Shown here piece after piece: positions 17,143 through 25,335 of a stretch of 64,000 nt of DNA. Under the pieces are notes generated by a model. The model was not told where the DNA came from and did not search any database. It was given only the letters and a program-made list of their open reading frames with translations. Within the stretch, counting starts at the first letter, position 1, and every line of letters starts with the position of its first letter. Made by a program: the position numbers and the translations under genes. This DNA comes from Streptomyces tauricus (GTDB taxonomy: Bacteria; Actinomycetota; Actinomycetes; Streptomycetales; Streptomycetaceae). The stretch is taken from the NCBI RefSeq assembly GCF_014650955.1, contig NZ_BMVY01000003.1, positions 310,001-374,000 of the forward strand, in the 5' to 3' direction.

Positions 17143-17287
17143 CCGGTGAGACCAGAACCCGGCCAGCGAGACCAGAGCCAGACCGTGAGGCCAGAGCCAG
17201 ACCGTGAGGCCAGAGCCAGACCGTGAGGCCAGAGCGAGACCGTGCCAGAACCGGGCCAGTGAGGCCAGAGTCAGGCCGGTGAGGCTT
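17143..17287. repeat. Period-19 tandem repeat
   Basis: Three perfect copies of a 19-bp unit (ACCGTGAGGCCAGAGCCAG, starting at 17182, 17201 and 17220) are flanked on both sides by degenerate copies sharing CCAGAGCCAG and GTGAGG. The array fills the gap between the MarR gene and the convergent mycothiol-enzyme fusion gene. Nineteen is not a multiple of three and no gene spans it, so it is non-coding minisatellite DNA. Confidence 0.8.
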
Positions 17288-18323
17288 AGAGCCAGGCCAG
17301 GGAGGCCGCCCGCTCCAGTACGTTGTGCACGGCGTCCTCGTCGCCCACCGCGCCACGCGGTACCGACGTGGCCGTGTGCCGTCCCCCCACCAGCAGGCAG
17401 AAGTCCACGGCCGTGAGGGCGAGTTCACCCCGGACCGGCTCGCCCTCGGAGCCGAGCACCCACTGGGGATCGTCCTCGACGCCCGTCACGGCGAACAGCA
17501 CCGGCGGCGCCGCGGGCCCCAGCGCCATACCGAGCATCCGGACGGCCAGCCGGACCATCTGCCCCAGATGAGCCTCCATCGGCGGCGGCACGGCGAGCCC
17601 GAGCGCCCGGCCGATGTCCACCGTGTGGATCCACGTCTCGAAGGCGCGCCCCAGGAAATGGTCGGCCACGGGCAGCCGTACGCCCAGCATCGTCGTGGCG
17701 TGCGAGGCCCGTTCGGCGTCCCGGGCCTCGGGCGTGGCCAGCAGCGCGGCACTCTGCGCGGACCACGCGGCCACCGTCTCCTCGGGGGAGCGCGTCCGCT
17801 GGTACGCGATCATGTCGGCGGTCCTGGTCTCCCAGGCCTCCTCCCACGGCATCTCCTGCGTGCTCCGCGAGGCCGGCGTGCGCGCCTCCACACCGAGGAG
17901 CCGGGCCAACTCCTCGTCGGCCGCGATCAGATGGCCGACCGTGTCCCGCACGTCCCAGTCGTGCACGACGGGAGTGCCCCACGGCCGGCGGCCGTCCACC
18001 TCGCGGAGCAGCGCGCTGAGACCGGTGACCGCCGCCGCGTAGGGAGCCGCGTGCGGGGCGACGCGCGGCGCGGTGGGCCGCGCCCGCAGGGCGGCGCCGA
18101 GTACGCCCTCCGACAGGGCGGAACCGTTGTTCATGGCGGCCTGCTCCGGTACTCCCGGCGGCCCGTCCAGCAGCCGTACCGTCTCACGCAGCCGCTCCGC
18201 CTCCGCGGCGCAGCTCTCGCACCCGGCCAGATGCAGCGGCACGGCCTGTTCGTCCGCGGGCTGCAGCGCGCCGAAGGCCCAGGCGGCCAGCAGTTCGGGC
18301 ACGCCGTCGTGGTCGTCGCTCAC
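17286..18323 (-). CDS. Zinc-finger anti-sigma domain fused to mycothiol-dependent enzyme domain
   Basis: 345 aa from a GTG at 18323 with an excellent AAAGGAGG upstream. Residues 1-60 form a zf-HC2/ZAS anti-sigma domain with the zinc motif His31-x3-Cys35-x2-Cys38 (HLAGCESC). Residues from about 95 onward match the maleylpyruvate-isomerase/DinB-like mycothiol-dependent family: LREVDGRRPWGTPVVHDWDVRDTVGHLIAADEELARLLG, a metal-binding His within VGHLIAADE, then ADHFLGRAFETWIHTVDIGRALG. It starts 25 bp after the ECF sigma gene and is probably its antagonist. The fusion suggests the sigma factor responds to thiol or electrophile status. Confidence 0.85.
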   Translation of the reverse strand: MSDDHDGVPELLAAWAFGALQPADEQAVPLHLAGCESCAAEAERLRETVRLLDGPPGVPEQAAMNNGSALSEGVLGAALRARPTAPRVAPHAAPYAAAVTGLSALLREVDGRRPWGTPVVHDWDVRDTVGHLIAADEELARLLGVEARTPASRSTQEMPWEEAWETRTADMIAYQRTRSPEETVAAWSAQSAALLATPEARDAERASHATTMLGVRLPVADHFLGRAFETWIHTVDIGRALGLAVPPPMEAHLGQMVRLAVRMLGMALGPAAPPVLFAVTGVEDDPQWVLGSEGEPVRGELALTAVDFCLLVGGRHTATSVPRGAVGDEDAVHNVLERAASLAWL

Positions 18324-18348
18324 CGGAGGCCTCCTTTCCCTGTCGCCA

Positions 18349-18966
18349 TCATGCGCCCCTTTCCCACGCCGGATCCGACGGGTCGCCCAAGGACACGGCC
18401 AGCTTGCGCAACGCGGACCGTAATCGGGTCTTGGCGGTGCCCTCCGGGATACCCAGCTCGACGGCCGCCTGGCGGTAGGTGCGGCCCGCGAAATAGGCGA
18501 GGTGGACCACCTCCCGCTGGGGCTTGGGGAGTTCGGCGAGCGCGGAGTGCAGCAGGAGCGAGCGTTCGCGGTCGACGACCGCCTCGTCGGGCCCCGGGCC
18601 GGTGTCCGGGATGGAGTGCAGCGCCGAGTCGTCCGCGCGGGTGTCCTTGTGGTGCCGGGCCTCGCTGCGCACCCAGTCCACGGCCCGCCGGTGCGCGAGC
18701 AGGGACAGCCAGGTGCGCATCGAGCCACGGCCCGGGTCGAACGCGTACGGCCTGCTCCACAGCTGGGCGAAGACCTCCTGCGCCACGTCCTCGGCGGCCG
18801 CCGCGCTGCGCGTGACCCGGACCGCGACGCGCCGGACCAGGCCGCCGTACGCCGCGTACGCCTCGGCCAGCGCGGTCTCGTCGCCGTACACCAGCCGCCG
18901 GTGCAACTCCGCATCCGCGGACGGCCGTTCGGACGTGTGGAGAGTTGGCTCCACCGGCACCACCAC
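18349..18966 (-). CDS. RNA polymerase sigma factor, ECF type (SigK-like)
   Basis: 205 aa. Region 2 is YGDETALAEAYAAYGGLVRRVAVRV and AEDVAQEVFAQLWSRPYAFDPGRGSMRTWL; region 4 is LPKPQREVVHLAYFAGRTYRQAAVELGIPEGTAKTRLRSALRKL. The sequence is closest in style to the SigK/RpoE-like group. The first three codons are all GTG (18966 down to 18958), so the exact start is uncertain by a codon or two. They sit within a small hairpin. The gene forms a pair with the downstream zinc-finger/mycothiol fusion. Confidence 0.9.
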   Translation of the reverse strand: MVVPVEPTLHTSERPSADAELHRRLVYGDETALAEAYAAYGGLVRRVAVRVTRSAAAAEDVAQEVFAQLWSRPYAFDPGRGSMRTWLSLLAHRRAVDWVRSEARHHKDTRADDSALHSIPDTGPGPDEAVVDRERSLLLHSALAELPKPQREVVHLAYFAGRTYRQAAVELGIPEGTAKTRLRSALRKLAVSLGDPSDPAWERGA

Positions 18967-18977
18967 CTCGTGGTGCC
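18956..18977 (-). promoter_or_regulatory. Stem-loop covering the sigma-factor start codon
   Basis: Arms GGCACCAC (18956-18963) and GTGGTGCC (18970-18977) pair over 8 bp. On the minus strand the six-base loop is GAGGTG, and the last three bases are the first GTG of the sigma gene. Such a hairpin could limit ribosome access. This is structural inference. Confidence 0.4.
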
Positions 18978-19020
18978 CTTCCTAGCGTTCTCGTGCGCCG
19001 CGCGCCAGTGGGTCGGGGAA

Positions 19021-20106
19021 TCAGCCCGACAGGACATCCAGCAGCCGGTCGGCATCCGCGGGCGAGTTGTACAGGTGGAAGGCGGCCCTCAGGTTTCCGG
19101 CACGGTCGGAGACCTCGATGCCCGCCCGGCTCAGCTCCGGCTGCCGGTGGCCGAGGCCCGGCACGGACACGATGGGCGAGCCCGGCGCCTGGACCGGCTC
19201 GTGTCCCAGCGAGGCGAGCCCCGCCCGGAAACGGTCGGCGAGACCGAGGTCATGGGCGCGTACGGCGTCCGTGCCCAGCTCCTCGACCAGTGCGAGGGAG
19301 TGGCGGGCACCGGCGTACGAGAAGAGACTGGGGCTCTCGTCGAACCGCCGCGCGCTGTGGGCCAGTTCCTCGACCGGCCCGTAGCAGCTGTCCCAGGGGT
19401 GCTCTCCCGCCACCCAGCCCGCGAAGACGGGATCGAGTCCCCCGAAGTCCTCCGGAACGACGAGGAAGGCCACGCCCCGCGGGCAGACGAGCCACTTGAA
19501 GGCGACGGAGGAGACATAGTCGTACGCGTCCGCGTCGACCGACATCCATCCGGCGGCCTGGGATGCGTCGATGTACGTACGGGCGCCGTGAGTGCGGGCG
19601 GCCTCGCGCAGCGCGGGCAGATCGGCGATCCGGCCGTCCGCGGACTGCGCGGCGCTCACCGCGACGAGCGCGGTGCCGGGGCGCACCGACTCGGCGATCC
19701 GCTCCAGCGGGACCGTGCGCACCTTGAGGCCGCGGCGCACATGGAAGGGGTTCACCACGGAGGTGAAGTCGCCCTCAGCGGTGAGGACTTCGGCGCCCTC
19801 GGGCAGCGAGGCGGCGATCAGGCCGGTGTAGACGGCTACCGACGCCCCGGCCGCGACCCGGCTGTCCGGGACGCCGACGAGCCGAGCGAAGGAGGCGCGG
19901 GCCGCCTCCACATCGGCGAACATGTCCTGCGGCAGGCCGTCCGCCACGGACTGAACGCCGGCCCGCATGGCGGCCACCGCGCAGGCCGGGAGCAGCCCGG
20001 TACTGGCGGTGTTCAGATAGGTGTTCTTCGGGGCGAACTCGGCACGGACGAGGCTCTCGAAGGTCTCCATGGCACCACTCTGCGGCGCGGAGAACTCCCC
20101 GTCCAT
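19021..20106 (-). CDS. Class V aminotransferase family protein
   Basis: 361 aa PLP enzyme of the SufS/kynureninase-like fold. PLP lysine is Lys204 (SVAFKWLVCPRG) and the cofactor aspartate Asp180 (TYIDASQAAGWM). The N-terminal NTYLNTASTGLLP and the late RAAFHLYNSPADADRLLDVL are usual for stand-alone class V enzymes of unsettled substrate (amino acid transaminase or desulfurase-like). No sulfur-relay partner is nearby. Neither the ATG at 20106 nor METFESL at 20070 has a good ribosome site, so the start is uncertain. Confidence 0.85.
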   Translation of the reverse strand: MDGEFSAPQSGAMETFESLVRAEFAPKNTYLNTASTGLLPACAVAAMRAGVQSVADGLPQDMFADVEAARASFARLVGVPDSRVAAGASVAVYTGLIAASLPEGAEVLTAEGDFTSVVNPFHVRRGLKVRTVPLERIAESVRPGTALVAVSAAQSADGRIADLPALREAARTHGARTYIDASQAAGWMSVDADAYDYVSSVAFKWLVCPRGVAFLVVPEDFGGLDPVFAGWVAGEHPWDSCYGPVEELAHSARRFDESPSLFSYAGARHSLALVEELGTDAVRAHDLGLADRFRAGLASLGHEPVQAPGSPIVSVPGLGHRQPELSRAGIEVSDRAGNLRAAFHLYNSPADADRLLDVLSG

Positions 20107-20174
20107 TGCGTTCTTTTAACTGGTTCCACCAAGCAGCGCTTATAAAAGCAGGTCAGTGCCGCTTCAGTGCCGCT

Positions 20175-20900
20175 TCAGTGCTGCTGGGGCACCGCGCAGC
20201 CGTCCGGGCCGCACGCCTCCGCGTCGCCCTGGCCGTCCGGCTGGATCAGCTTCAGCGGGGAGTGGCTCGCCCAGGCCTGCTCCAGTGCCTGCGCGAAGAC
20301 CTCGGCGGGCTGGGCGCCGGAGACGCCGTACTTGCGGTCCAGGACGAAGAACGGCACGCCGTTCGCGCCCAGCTCGGCGGCCTCGCGTTCGTCGGCGCGG
20401 ACCTCGTCGGCGTACGCGGCCGGGTCGGCGAGCACCTTGCGGGCCTCGTCCGCGTCGAGCCCTGCGTCGACCGCCAGCTCCACGAGCCGCTCGTCGTCGC
20501 CGAACACGGACCGCTCCTCGGCGAAGTTCGCCTTGTAGAGCCCTTGGATCAGCTCGTCCTGGCGGCCGTGCTCCTTGGCGAGGTGCAGCAGCCGGTGCAT
20601 GTCGAAGGTGCTGCCGTGGTCGCGGTCCTTCGTGCGGTAGTCCAGCCCCTCGGCGGCGGCCTGGGTCCCCAGGTTCTCCTCACCGGCCTGGGCCTGCGCC
20701 TCGCTCATGCCGTACTTCTTGGTGAGCATGGGGATGACGGGCTGGATGTCGCCCTTGGCGCGGCCGGGGTCGAGCTCGAAGGAGCGGTGCACGACCTCGA
20801 TGTCGTCACGGTGGGGGAAGGCGGTGAGGGCCTTCTCGAAGCGGGCTTTTCCCACGTAGCACCATGGGCAGGCGATGTCGCTCCAGATCTCGACGCGCAT
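20175..20900 (-). CDS. DsbA-family (FrnE-like) oxidoreductase
   Basis: 241 aa from the ATG at 20900, with AAGG 8 bases upstream. Thioredoxin fold with the redox motif Cys11-Pro-Trp-Cys14 (SDIACPWCYVGKARFEKAL) and a helical insertion. It ends with GVSGAQPAEVFAQALEQAW, the GAQP signature of the 2-hydroxychromene-2-carboxylate isomerase/FrnE subgroup. There is no signal peptide, so it acts in the cytoplasm on thiols or polyketide-like substrates. The frame runs nine codons further upstream without a better start. Confidence 0.9.
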   Translation of the reverse strand: MRVEIWSDIACPWCYVGKARFEKALTAFPHRDDIEVVHRSFELDPGRAKGDIQPVIPMLTKKYGMSEAQAQAGEENLGTQAAAEGLDYRTKDRDHGSTFDMHRLLHLAKEHGRQDELIQGLYKANFAEERSVFGDDERLVELAVDAGLDADEARKVLADPAAYADEVRADEREAAELGANGVPFFVLDRKYGVSGAQPAEVFAQALEQAWASHSPLKLIQPDGQGDAEACGPDGCAVPQQH

Positions 20901-21000
20901 GCGATGAACCTTCCCCTCAACAACCAATCCGAACAGCTCCGCCAGGTGCGTGAACGTTCAAGCTCCCCGATCCATTCCCCGCAGCCGAGTGGATGCTGAC

Positions 21001-21180
21001 CGCGCAGTTCCCCGCGCCCCTTACGGGCGCAGCCCCGCTTTTCAGGGCGCGGGGAACGGCGCAATCTTTTGGCTTTCAGGGGCGCGGGGAACGGCGCGGC
21101 CAGCCCCCACCGGGCCGCACCTTCAGGGGCGCGGGGAACGGCGCAGTCTTTTTGCCTTTCAGGGGCGCGGGGAACTGCGC
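21001..21180. repeat. Five core repeats, one inverted
   Basis: One reverse copy (about 21001-21018) and four forward copies (starting near 21042, 21077, 21125 and 21161) of the GGGGCGCGGGGAACNGCGC core. Spacers contain the recurring AATCTTTTGGCTTTCA or AGTCTTTTTGCCTTTCA text. They fill the gap between the DsbA-like gene and the 3' end of the next minus-strand gene. Confidence 0.85.
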
Positions 21181-21199
21181 GAACGGCCCCCGCCGGGGC

Positions 21200-22294
21200 T
21201 CAGGCGGTCGGCAGCGCCGCGCGCAGCGCGGTGAGGCATGCCTCCACAGTCGCCGCGCTCGCAGCGGACCCGTAGTGGTTGACCCGGATCATCGTCGAAG
21301 CCAACGCACCCCCACCCGCCGCCAACGGAAGCGAAGGATCGGCGGCCAGTGCAACGGCCACCACCTCCGCCGCGTCCACCCCGGCAGGGGTACGCAGAGT
21401 CGTCGCGACCGGCGCGGCGTCGGACGCCGCATGCACATACGGCTCAAGCCCCCCGCCCAACGCGACCGCCCCCGCCCGGACGGCAGCCGCGGCAGCGGCA
21501 TGGCGCCCCATCACCGCGTCCAGCCCCTCCGTCTCGATCCGCTCCACACACGCCTCCAGCGCCAGCATCTCCAACTGCGCCGGAGCATGGAGCAGGACCT
21601 TGCGCCCGGCGTCGACCCACCGCTCCTTCCAGTCCAGGAGGGAGAGGTACGAGCGCCGCGGCGCAGCCGGATTCGCCGCCATACGGGCCCACGCCCGCTC
21701 GCTCACCGACACCGCGGAGACCCCCGCGGGCCCGCCCATCGCCTTCTGCGCCCCGATCACACACAGGTCCACGCCCCACGCGTCCGGCAGTACCGGCTCC
21801 GCGCCGACCGAGGCCACCGCGTCCAGGTAGAAGAGGGCGCCGTGGGCCCGTACGACCTCGCCGATCTCCGCGACCGGATTGGTGTTCCCGGTGGCCGCCT
21901 CCGCGTGCACCAGGGAGACGAAGTCGATCTCCGGGTGCTCGGTGAGAGCGTCGCGGATCTGCGCGGCCGTGACCGCCGTGTGGAAGGGCACGGCCAGGTC
22001 GTACACGGTCGCGCCGCAGTCCCGGAGCCAGTCGCCGAACGTCTGCCCGTACGGGCCGGTGATCACGTTGAGAGCCGTCGTACCGGGACCGGCCGCGCCG
22101 CGAATCGCTCCTTCCAGCGGAAGCAGCGCCTCGCCCTGCATGATCACGACGTCCTGCTCGGTGGAGAGGAGCCGGGCCACGCGGTCCTCGATCGCCGCGA
22201 AACGCGCGGCGCTCAGCGGCGCCAGGTCCAGGAAGGGATGGGTCACCGCGTTGCTCTCTTCACTCACGACACTCACGTTGCTCTCGTCACTCAC
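21200..22294 (-). CDS. Class V aminotransferase, alanine-glyoxylate/serine-glyoxylate type
   Basis: 364 aa from the GTG at 22294. PLP-dependent aminotransferase; the PLP lysine is in VIGAQKAMGGPAGVS and the cofactor aspartate in FYLDAVASVGAEP. The opening PFLDLAPLSAARFAAIEDRVARLL, the VIMQGEALLPLEGAIRG region and the small-domain ending STMIRVNHYGSAAS fit the alanine/serine-glyoxylate aminotransferase group. The start is uncertain: candidates at 22375, 22294 and 22267 all lack a ribosome site. It is divergent from an amino acid ABC transporter, with a 17-bp palindrome between them, so its substrate may be the imported amino acid. Confidence 0.85.
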   Translation of the reverse strand: MSDESNVSVVSEESNAVTHPFLDLAPLSAARFAAIEDRVARLLSTEQDVVIMQGEALLPLEGAIRGAAGPGTTALNVITGPYGQTFGDWLRDCGATVYDLAVPFHTAVTAAQIRDALTEHPEIDFVSLVHAEAATGNTNPVAEIGEVVRAHGALFYLDAVASVGAEPVLPDAWGVDLCVIGAQKAMGGPAGVSAVSVSERAWARMAANPAAPRRSYLSLLDWKERWVDAGRKVLLHAPAQLEMLALEACVERIETEGLDAVMGRHAAAAAAVRAGAVALGGGLEPYVHAASDAAPVATTLRTPAGVDAAEVVAVALAADPSLPLAAGGGALASTMIRVNHYGSAASAATVEACLTALRAALPTA

Positions 22295-22382
22295 TGGGTA
22301 GGCAGCAACGAGCGTAACCGCCGTCCCCGTGGCCGCCCACCGGCGACTTCCGAGGCCGGACAGCCCGACAGCCATGGGATTG

Positions 22383-22399
22383 GTTTGAGCGTCTCAAAC
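22383..22399. promoter_or_regulatory. Perfect 17-bp inverted repeat between divergent genes
   Basis: GTTTGAG (22383-22389) and CTCAAAC (22393-22399) around CGT. It lies between the aminotransferase and the ABC transporter operon, 47 bp before the transporter start. It is a likely repressor site; no regulator gene is adjacent, so the cognate protein is unknown. Confidence 0.55.
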
Positions 22400-22445
22400 G
22401 AATCCTTATAATCAGCAGTCACAGTTTCCCCACAGGAGGTCACCC

Positions 22446-23294
22446 GTGAAGATGGTCCCCGGGCGCCGAGCCCGCATTCTGGCCGCCACCACCGCGACGG
22501 CCGGGCTGCTGCTCGTGGCCGGCTGCTCCTCGGACGACGACGGGGGCAAGAAGACCACCGCGAACGGGGTCGAGCTCGTCAAGGGCGGACAGCTCACCAC
22601 CTGCACACACCTGCCGTACCCGCCGTTCCAGTCGGAGATCGACGGCAAGGTCCAGGGCTTCGACGTGTCGCTCGTCGACCTGGTCGCCAAGGACCTGGGC
22701 GTGAAGCAGGAGATCCTCGACCAGCCCTTCGAGAACTTCAAGACCGGCGGCTCCCTCAACTCCGGCCAGTGCGACCTCGCCGCGGCCGGTATGACGATCA
22801 CCGACGAGCGCAAGAAGAACGTCGACTTCTCCGACCCGTACTTCGAGGCCACCCAGGGCATCCTGGCCGACAAGAAGAGCGGCATCTCCTCCCTCGCGGA
22901 CCTCAAGGGCAAGAAGGTCGGCGCGCAGGCGCAGACCACCGGCGAGGAGTTCGCGAAGAGCAAGGGCCTCAACCCGGTCTCCTTCGAGTCCTCGGACGCC
23001 CTCCTCAACGGCCTGCGCACCGGCCAGGTCAAGGCCGTCGTCATCGACTACCCGGTCGTCCAGGGCTGGCTGAAGGACAAGGCCAACGCCGCCGCCTTCA
23101 CGGTCGCCGACAACATCAACACCGGTGAGGAGTACGGCTTCACCATGAAGAAGGGCAACACCAAGCTCCTCGAAGCCGTGAACAAGGCGCTGGCGGACGC
23201 CAAGGCCGACGGCACGTACAAGAAGCTGTACGAGAAGTGGATCGGCCCGTACGACGAGGCCGCCGCCTCCGCTTCGCCCTCCGCCTCCTCATGA
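22446..23294 (+). CDS. Amino acid ABC transporter substrate-binding lipoprotein
   Basis: 282 aa; GTG at 22446 with AGGAGGT 6 bases upstream. The signal peptide ends in the lipobox LLLVAGC with lipidated Cys27. The mature protein is a family 3 periplasmic-type binding protein for polar amino acids (LTTCTHLPYPPFQ, GFDVSLVDLVAKDLG, CDLAAAGMTITDERKKNVDFSDPYFEA, DGTYKKLYEKWIGPY). Held on the outside of the membrane, it delivers substrate to the permease encoded next. Its stop codon overlaps the permease start as ATGA. Confidence 0.94.
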   Translation: MKMVPGRRARILAATTATAGLLLVAGCSSDDDGGKKTTANGVELVKGGQLTTCTHLPYPPFQSEIDGKVQGFDVSLVDLVAKDLGVKQEILDQPFENFKTGGSLNSGQCDLAAAGMTITDERKKNVDFSDPYFEATQGILADKKSGISSLADLKGKKVGAQAQTTGEEFAKSKGLNPVSFESSDALLNGLRTGQVKAVVIDYPVVQGWLKDKANAAAFTVADNINTGEEYGFTMKKGNTKLLEAVNKALADAKADGTYKKLYEKWIGPYDEAAASASPSASS

Positions 23295-24124
23295 CGGAGA
23301 CCGACACCCGGGTCCAGCCCCGCAGGCGCGGACTGACCAGGAGCCAGAAGCGTGCCGTGTCGCGGGGCGTCCAGTACGCGGTGTTCGTCGCCGCGCTGGT
23401 CGCCCTCGGCCTCACGGCCGACTGGGACCAGCTGCGGAACCAGTTCGCCCAGGTCGACCTGGCCGAGCGGATGTTCCCGGACATCATCACGCTCGCCCTG
23501 AAGAACACCGTCCTCTACACGGTGTCCGGCTTCGTCTTCGGCCTCGCCCTCGGCGTGGTCGTCGCCCTGATGCGGCTCTCCTCGGTCGGCCCGTACCGCT
23601 GGCTGGCCGGCATCTACATCGAGATCTTCCGCGGCCTGCCCGCCCTGCTGATCTTCATCTTCGTGGGCGTCGCCGTGCCACTGGCGTTCCCCGGCACGGA
23701 GATCCCCGGCGGGACGTACGGGAAGGTCGCGCTCGCGCTCGGTCTGGTGGCCGCCGCGTACATGGCGGAAACGATTCGCGCGGGCATCCAGGCCGTCCCC
23801 AAGGGACAGATGGAGGCGGCCCGTTCGCTGGGCTTCTCGCACGCGCGGGCCATGGTCTCCATCATCATTCCGCAGGCGTTCCGGATCGTGATCCCGCCGC
23901 TCACCAACGAACTGGTCCTCCTCTTCAAGGACTCCTCGCTGGTGCTGTTCCTCGGGGTCACCCTGGAGGAGCGCGAACTGTCCAAGTTCGGCCGCGACCT
24001 GGCCAGCGAGACCGCCAACTCCACACCGATCCTGGTGGCGGGCCTGTGCTACCTGCTGGTCACGATCCCGCTCGGTTTCGTCGTACGCCGCCTTGAGGCG
24101 AAGGCCGGGGAGGCCACCAAGTGA
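23291..24124 (+). CDS. Amino acid ABC transporter permease
   Basis: 277 aa from the ATG at 23291, overlapping the upstream stop by 4 bp. HisM-type membrane component with five or six helices. It has the family opening [21 protein letters not shown], the [12 protein letters not shown] segment and the cytoplasmic EAA loop [30 protein letters not shown] that docks on the ATPase. One gene suggests a homodimeric permease. It is coupled to the ATPase gene by a GTGA overlap. Confidence 0.94.
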   Translation: MTETDTRVQPRRRGLTRSQKRAVSRGVQYAVFVAALVALGLTADWDQLRNQFAQVDLAERMFPDIITLALKNTVLYTVSGFVFGLALGVVVALMRLSSVGPYRWLAGIYIEIFRGLPALLIFIFVGVAVPLAFPGTEIPGGTYGKVALALGLVAAAYMAETIRAGIQAVPKGQMEAARSLGFSHARAMVSIIIPQAFRIVIPPLTNELVLLFKDSSLVLFLGVTLEERELSKFGRDLASETANSTPILVAGLCYLLVTIPLGFVVRRLEAKAGEATK

Positions 24125-24966
24125 GCACCGACAACAGCGCCGGCGGCAACAACGGCGCCGAGAACGGCGACAGGAGCGGTACGCCGGAGATCCGGGTCCA
24201 CGGCCTGCACAAGTCGTTCGGCGACAACGAGGTGTTGCGCGGCATCGACCTGGAGGTCGCTTCCGGCGAGGTCGTGTGCGTCATCGGCCCCTCCGGCTCC
24301 GGCAAGTCGACCCTGCTCCGCTGCGTGAACCTCCTCGAAGAGCCCTCCAAGGGGCAGGTATTCGTCGGCGGTACGGAGATCACCGACCCGGACGTCGACA
24401 TCGATGCCGTACGCCGCCGGATCGGTATGGTCTTCCAGCAGTTCAACCTCTTCCCGCACCTGACGGTGACCGACAACCTGACGCTGCCGCAGCGGCGGGT
24501 GCTGGGCCGCGACAAGGAGGCCGCGGCGAAGGTCGCCGCGGAGAACCTGCGGCGCGTGGGGCTATCGGAGAAGGCGACGGCGTACCCCGGCTCCCTCTCC
24601 GGCGGTCAGCAGCAGCGCGTCGCCATCGCCCGGGCGCTCGCGATGGGCCCGCAGGTGATGCTCTTCGACGAGCCCACGTCGGCGCTCGACCCGGAACTGG
24701 TCGGGGACGTCCTCGCGGTGATGCGCATGCTCGCGGACGAGGGCATGACGATGATGGTCGTCACGCACGAGATGTCCTTCGCGCGCGAGGTGGCCGACCG
24801 GGTCGTCTTCATGGACGGCGGCGTCATCGTGGAGCAGGGTCCTCCGTCCCAGGTGATCGGCTCCCCGACCCACGAGCGGACCCGCCACTTCCTCTCCCGC
24901 CTCCTGGACCCGGCGATGGCGGAGGTGGAAGACACCCCACCGCCCGAGCCGGACAAGTCCGTTTAA
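24121..24966 (+). CDS. Amino acid ABC transporter ATP-binding protein
   Basis: 281 aa; GTG start inside the GTGA overlap with the permease. GlnQ/HisP-like ATPase with Walker [11 protein letters not shown]-loop FQQFNLF, signature [15 protein letters not shown], Walker [13 protein letters not shown] and switch histidine [10 protein letters not shown] 20-residue Asn/Gly-rich head precedes the domain. It powers uptake by the lipoprotein and permease encoded upstream. The operon ends here and is followed by the largest block of core repeats in the window. Confidence 0.95.
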   Translation: MSTDNSAGGNNGAENGDRSGTPEIRVHGLHKSFGDNEVLRGIDLEVASGEVVCVIGPSGSGKSTLLRCVNLLEEPSKGQVFVGGTEITDPDVDIDAVRRRIGMVFQQFNLFPHLTVTDNLTLPQRRVLGRDKEAAAKVAAENLRRVGLSEKATAYPGSLSGGQQQRVAIARALAMGPQVMLFDEPTSALDPELVGDVLAVMRMLADEGMTMMVVTHEMSFAREVADRVVFMDGGVIVEQGPPSQVIGSPTHERTRHFLSRLLDPAMAEVEDTPPPEPDKSV

Positions 24967-25013
24967 GAGCCCGGGGGTTGAATCCGTCCGCAGCCCCGGC
25001 CGGGGTGCGGGCT

Positions 25014-25276
25014 GCGCAGTTCCCCGCGCCCCCAAAAACCGGGCCTGCGCCCCCGCTCTTCCCCCTCCAGGGCAGCGCTTTTTGAGGCGCGGGAAACGGC
25101 GCGGTCTTTCGCCCTCAAGGGGCGCGGGGAACGGCGCAGTCTTTGGTCTTTGAGGGGCGCGGGGAACGGCGCAGTCTTTGGCCTTTGAGGGGCGCGGGGA
25201 ACGGCGCAGTCTTTGGCCTTTGAGGGGCGCGGGGAACGGCGCAGTCCTTGGGCTTTCAGGGGCGCGGGGAACTGCG
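25014..25276. repeat. Seven core repeats including a five-copy array with exact 35-bp period
   Basis: One reverse copy (about 25014-25032), one diverged copy (about 25085-25102), then five forward copies whose GGCGCGGGGA starts are at 25121, 25156, 25191, 25226 and 25261, exactly 35 bp apart. The 15-16 bp spacers are also alike (AGTCTTTGGCCTTTGA and variants). The array fills the 370 bp between the ABC transporter and the amidohydrolase gene. No gene is seen in it. Confidence 0.9.
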
Positions 25277-25335
25277 CGACCGGCCGCACCGGGGCCGCAG
25301 GCGACGGACGACCGTGAGGAACTACGCTGCCGGAC

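Noticed and set aside
17143..17287. Tandem 19-bp repeats as a CRISPR or iteron origin
   Set aside because: There are no unique spacers, no replication gene nearby, and the flanks are ordinary chromosomal genes.
25121..25276. Evenly spaced repeats resembling a CRISPR array
   Set aside because: The spacers are nearly identical to one another, the core occurs in many other gaps and both orientations, and no cas gene is present.
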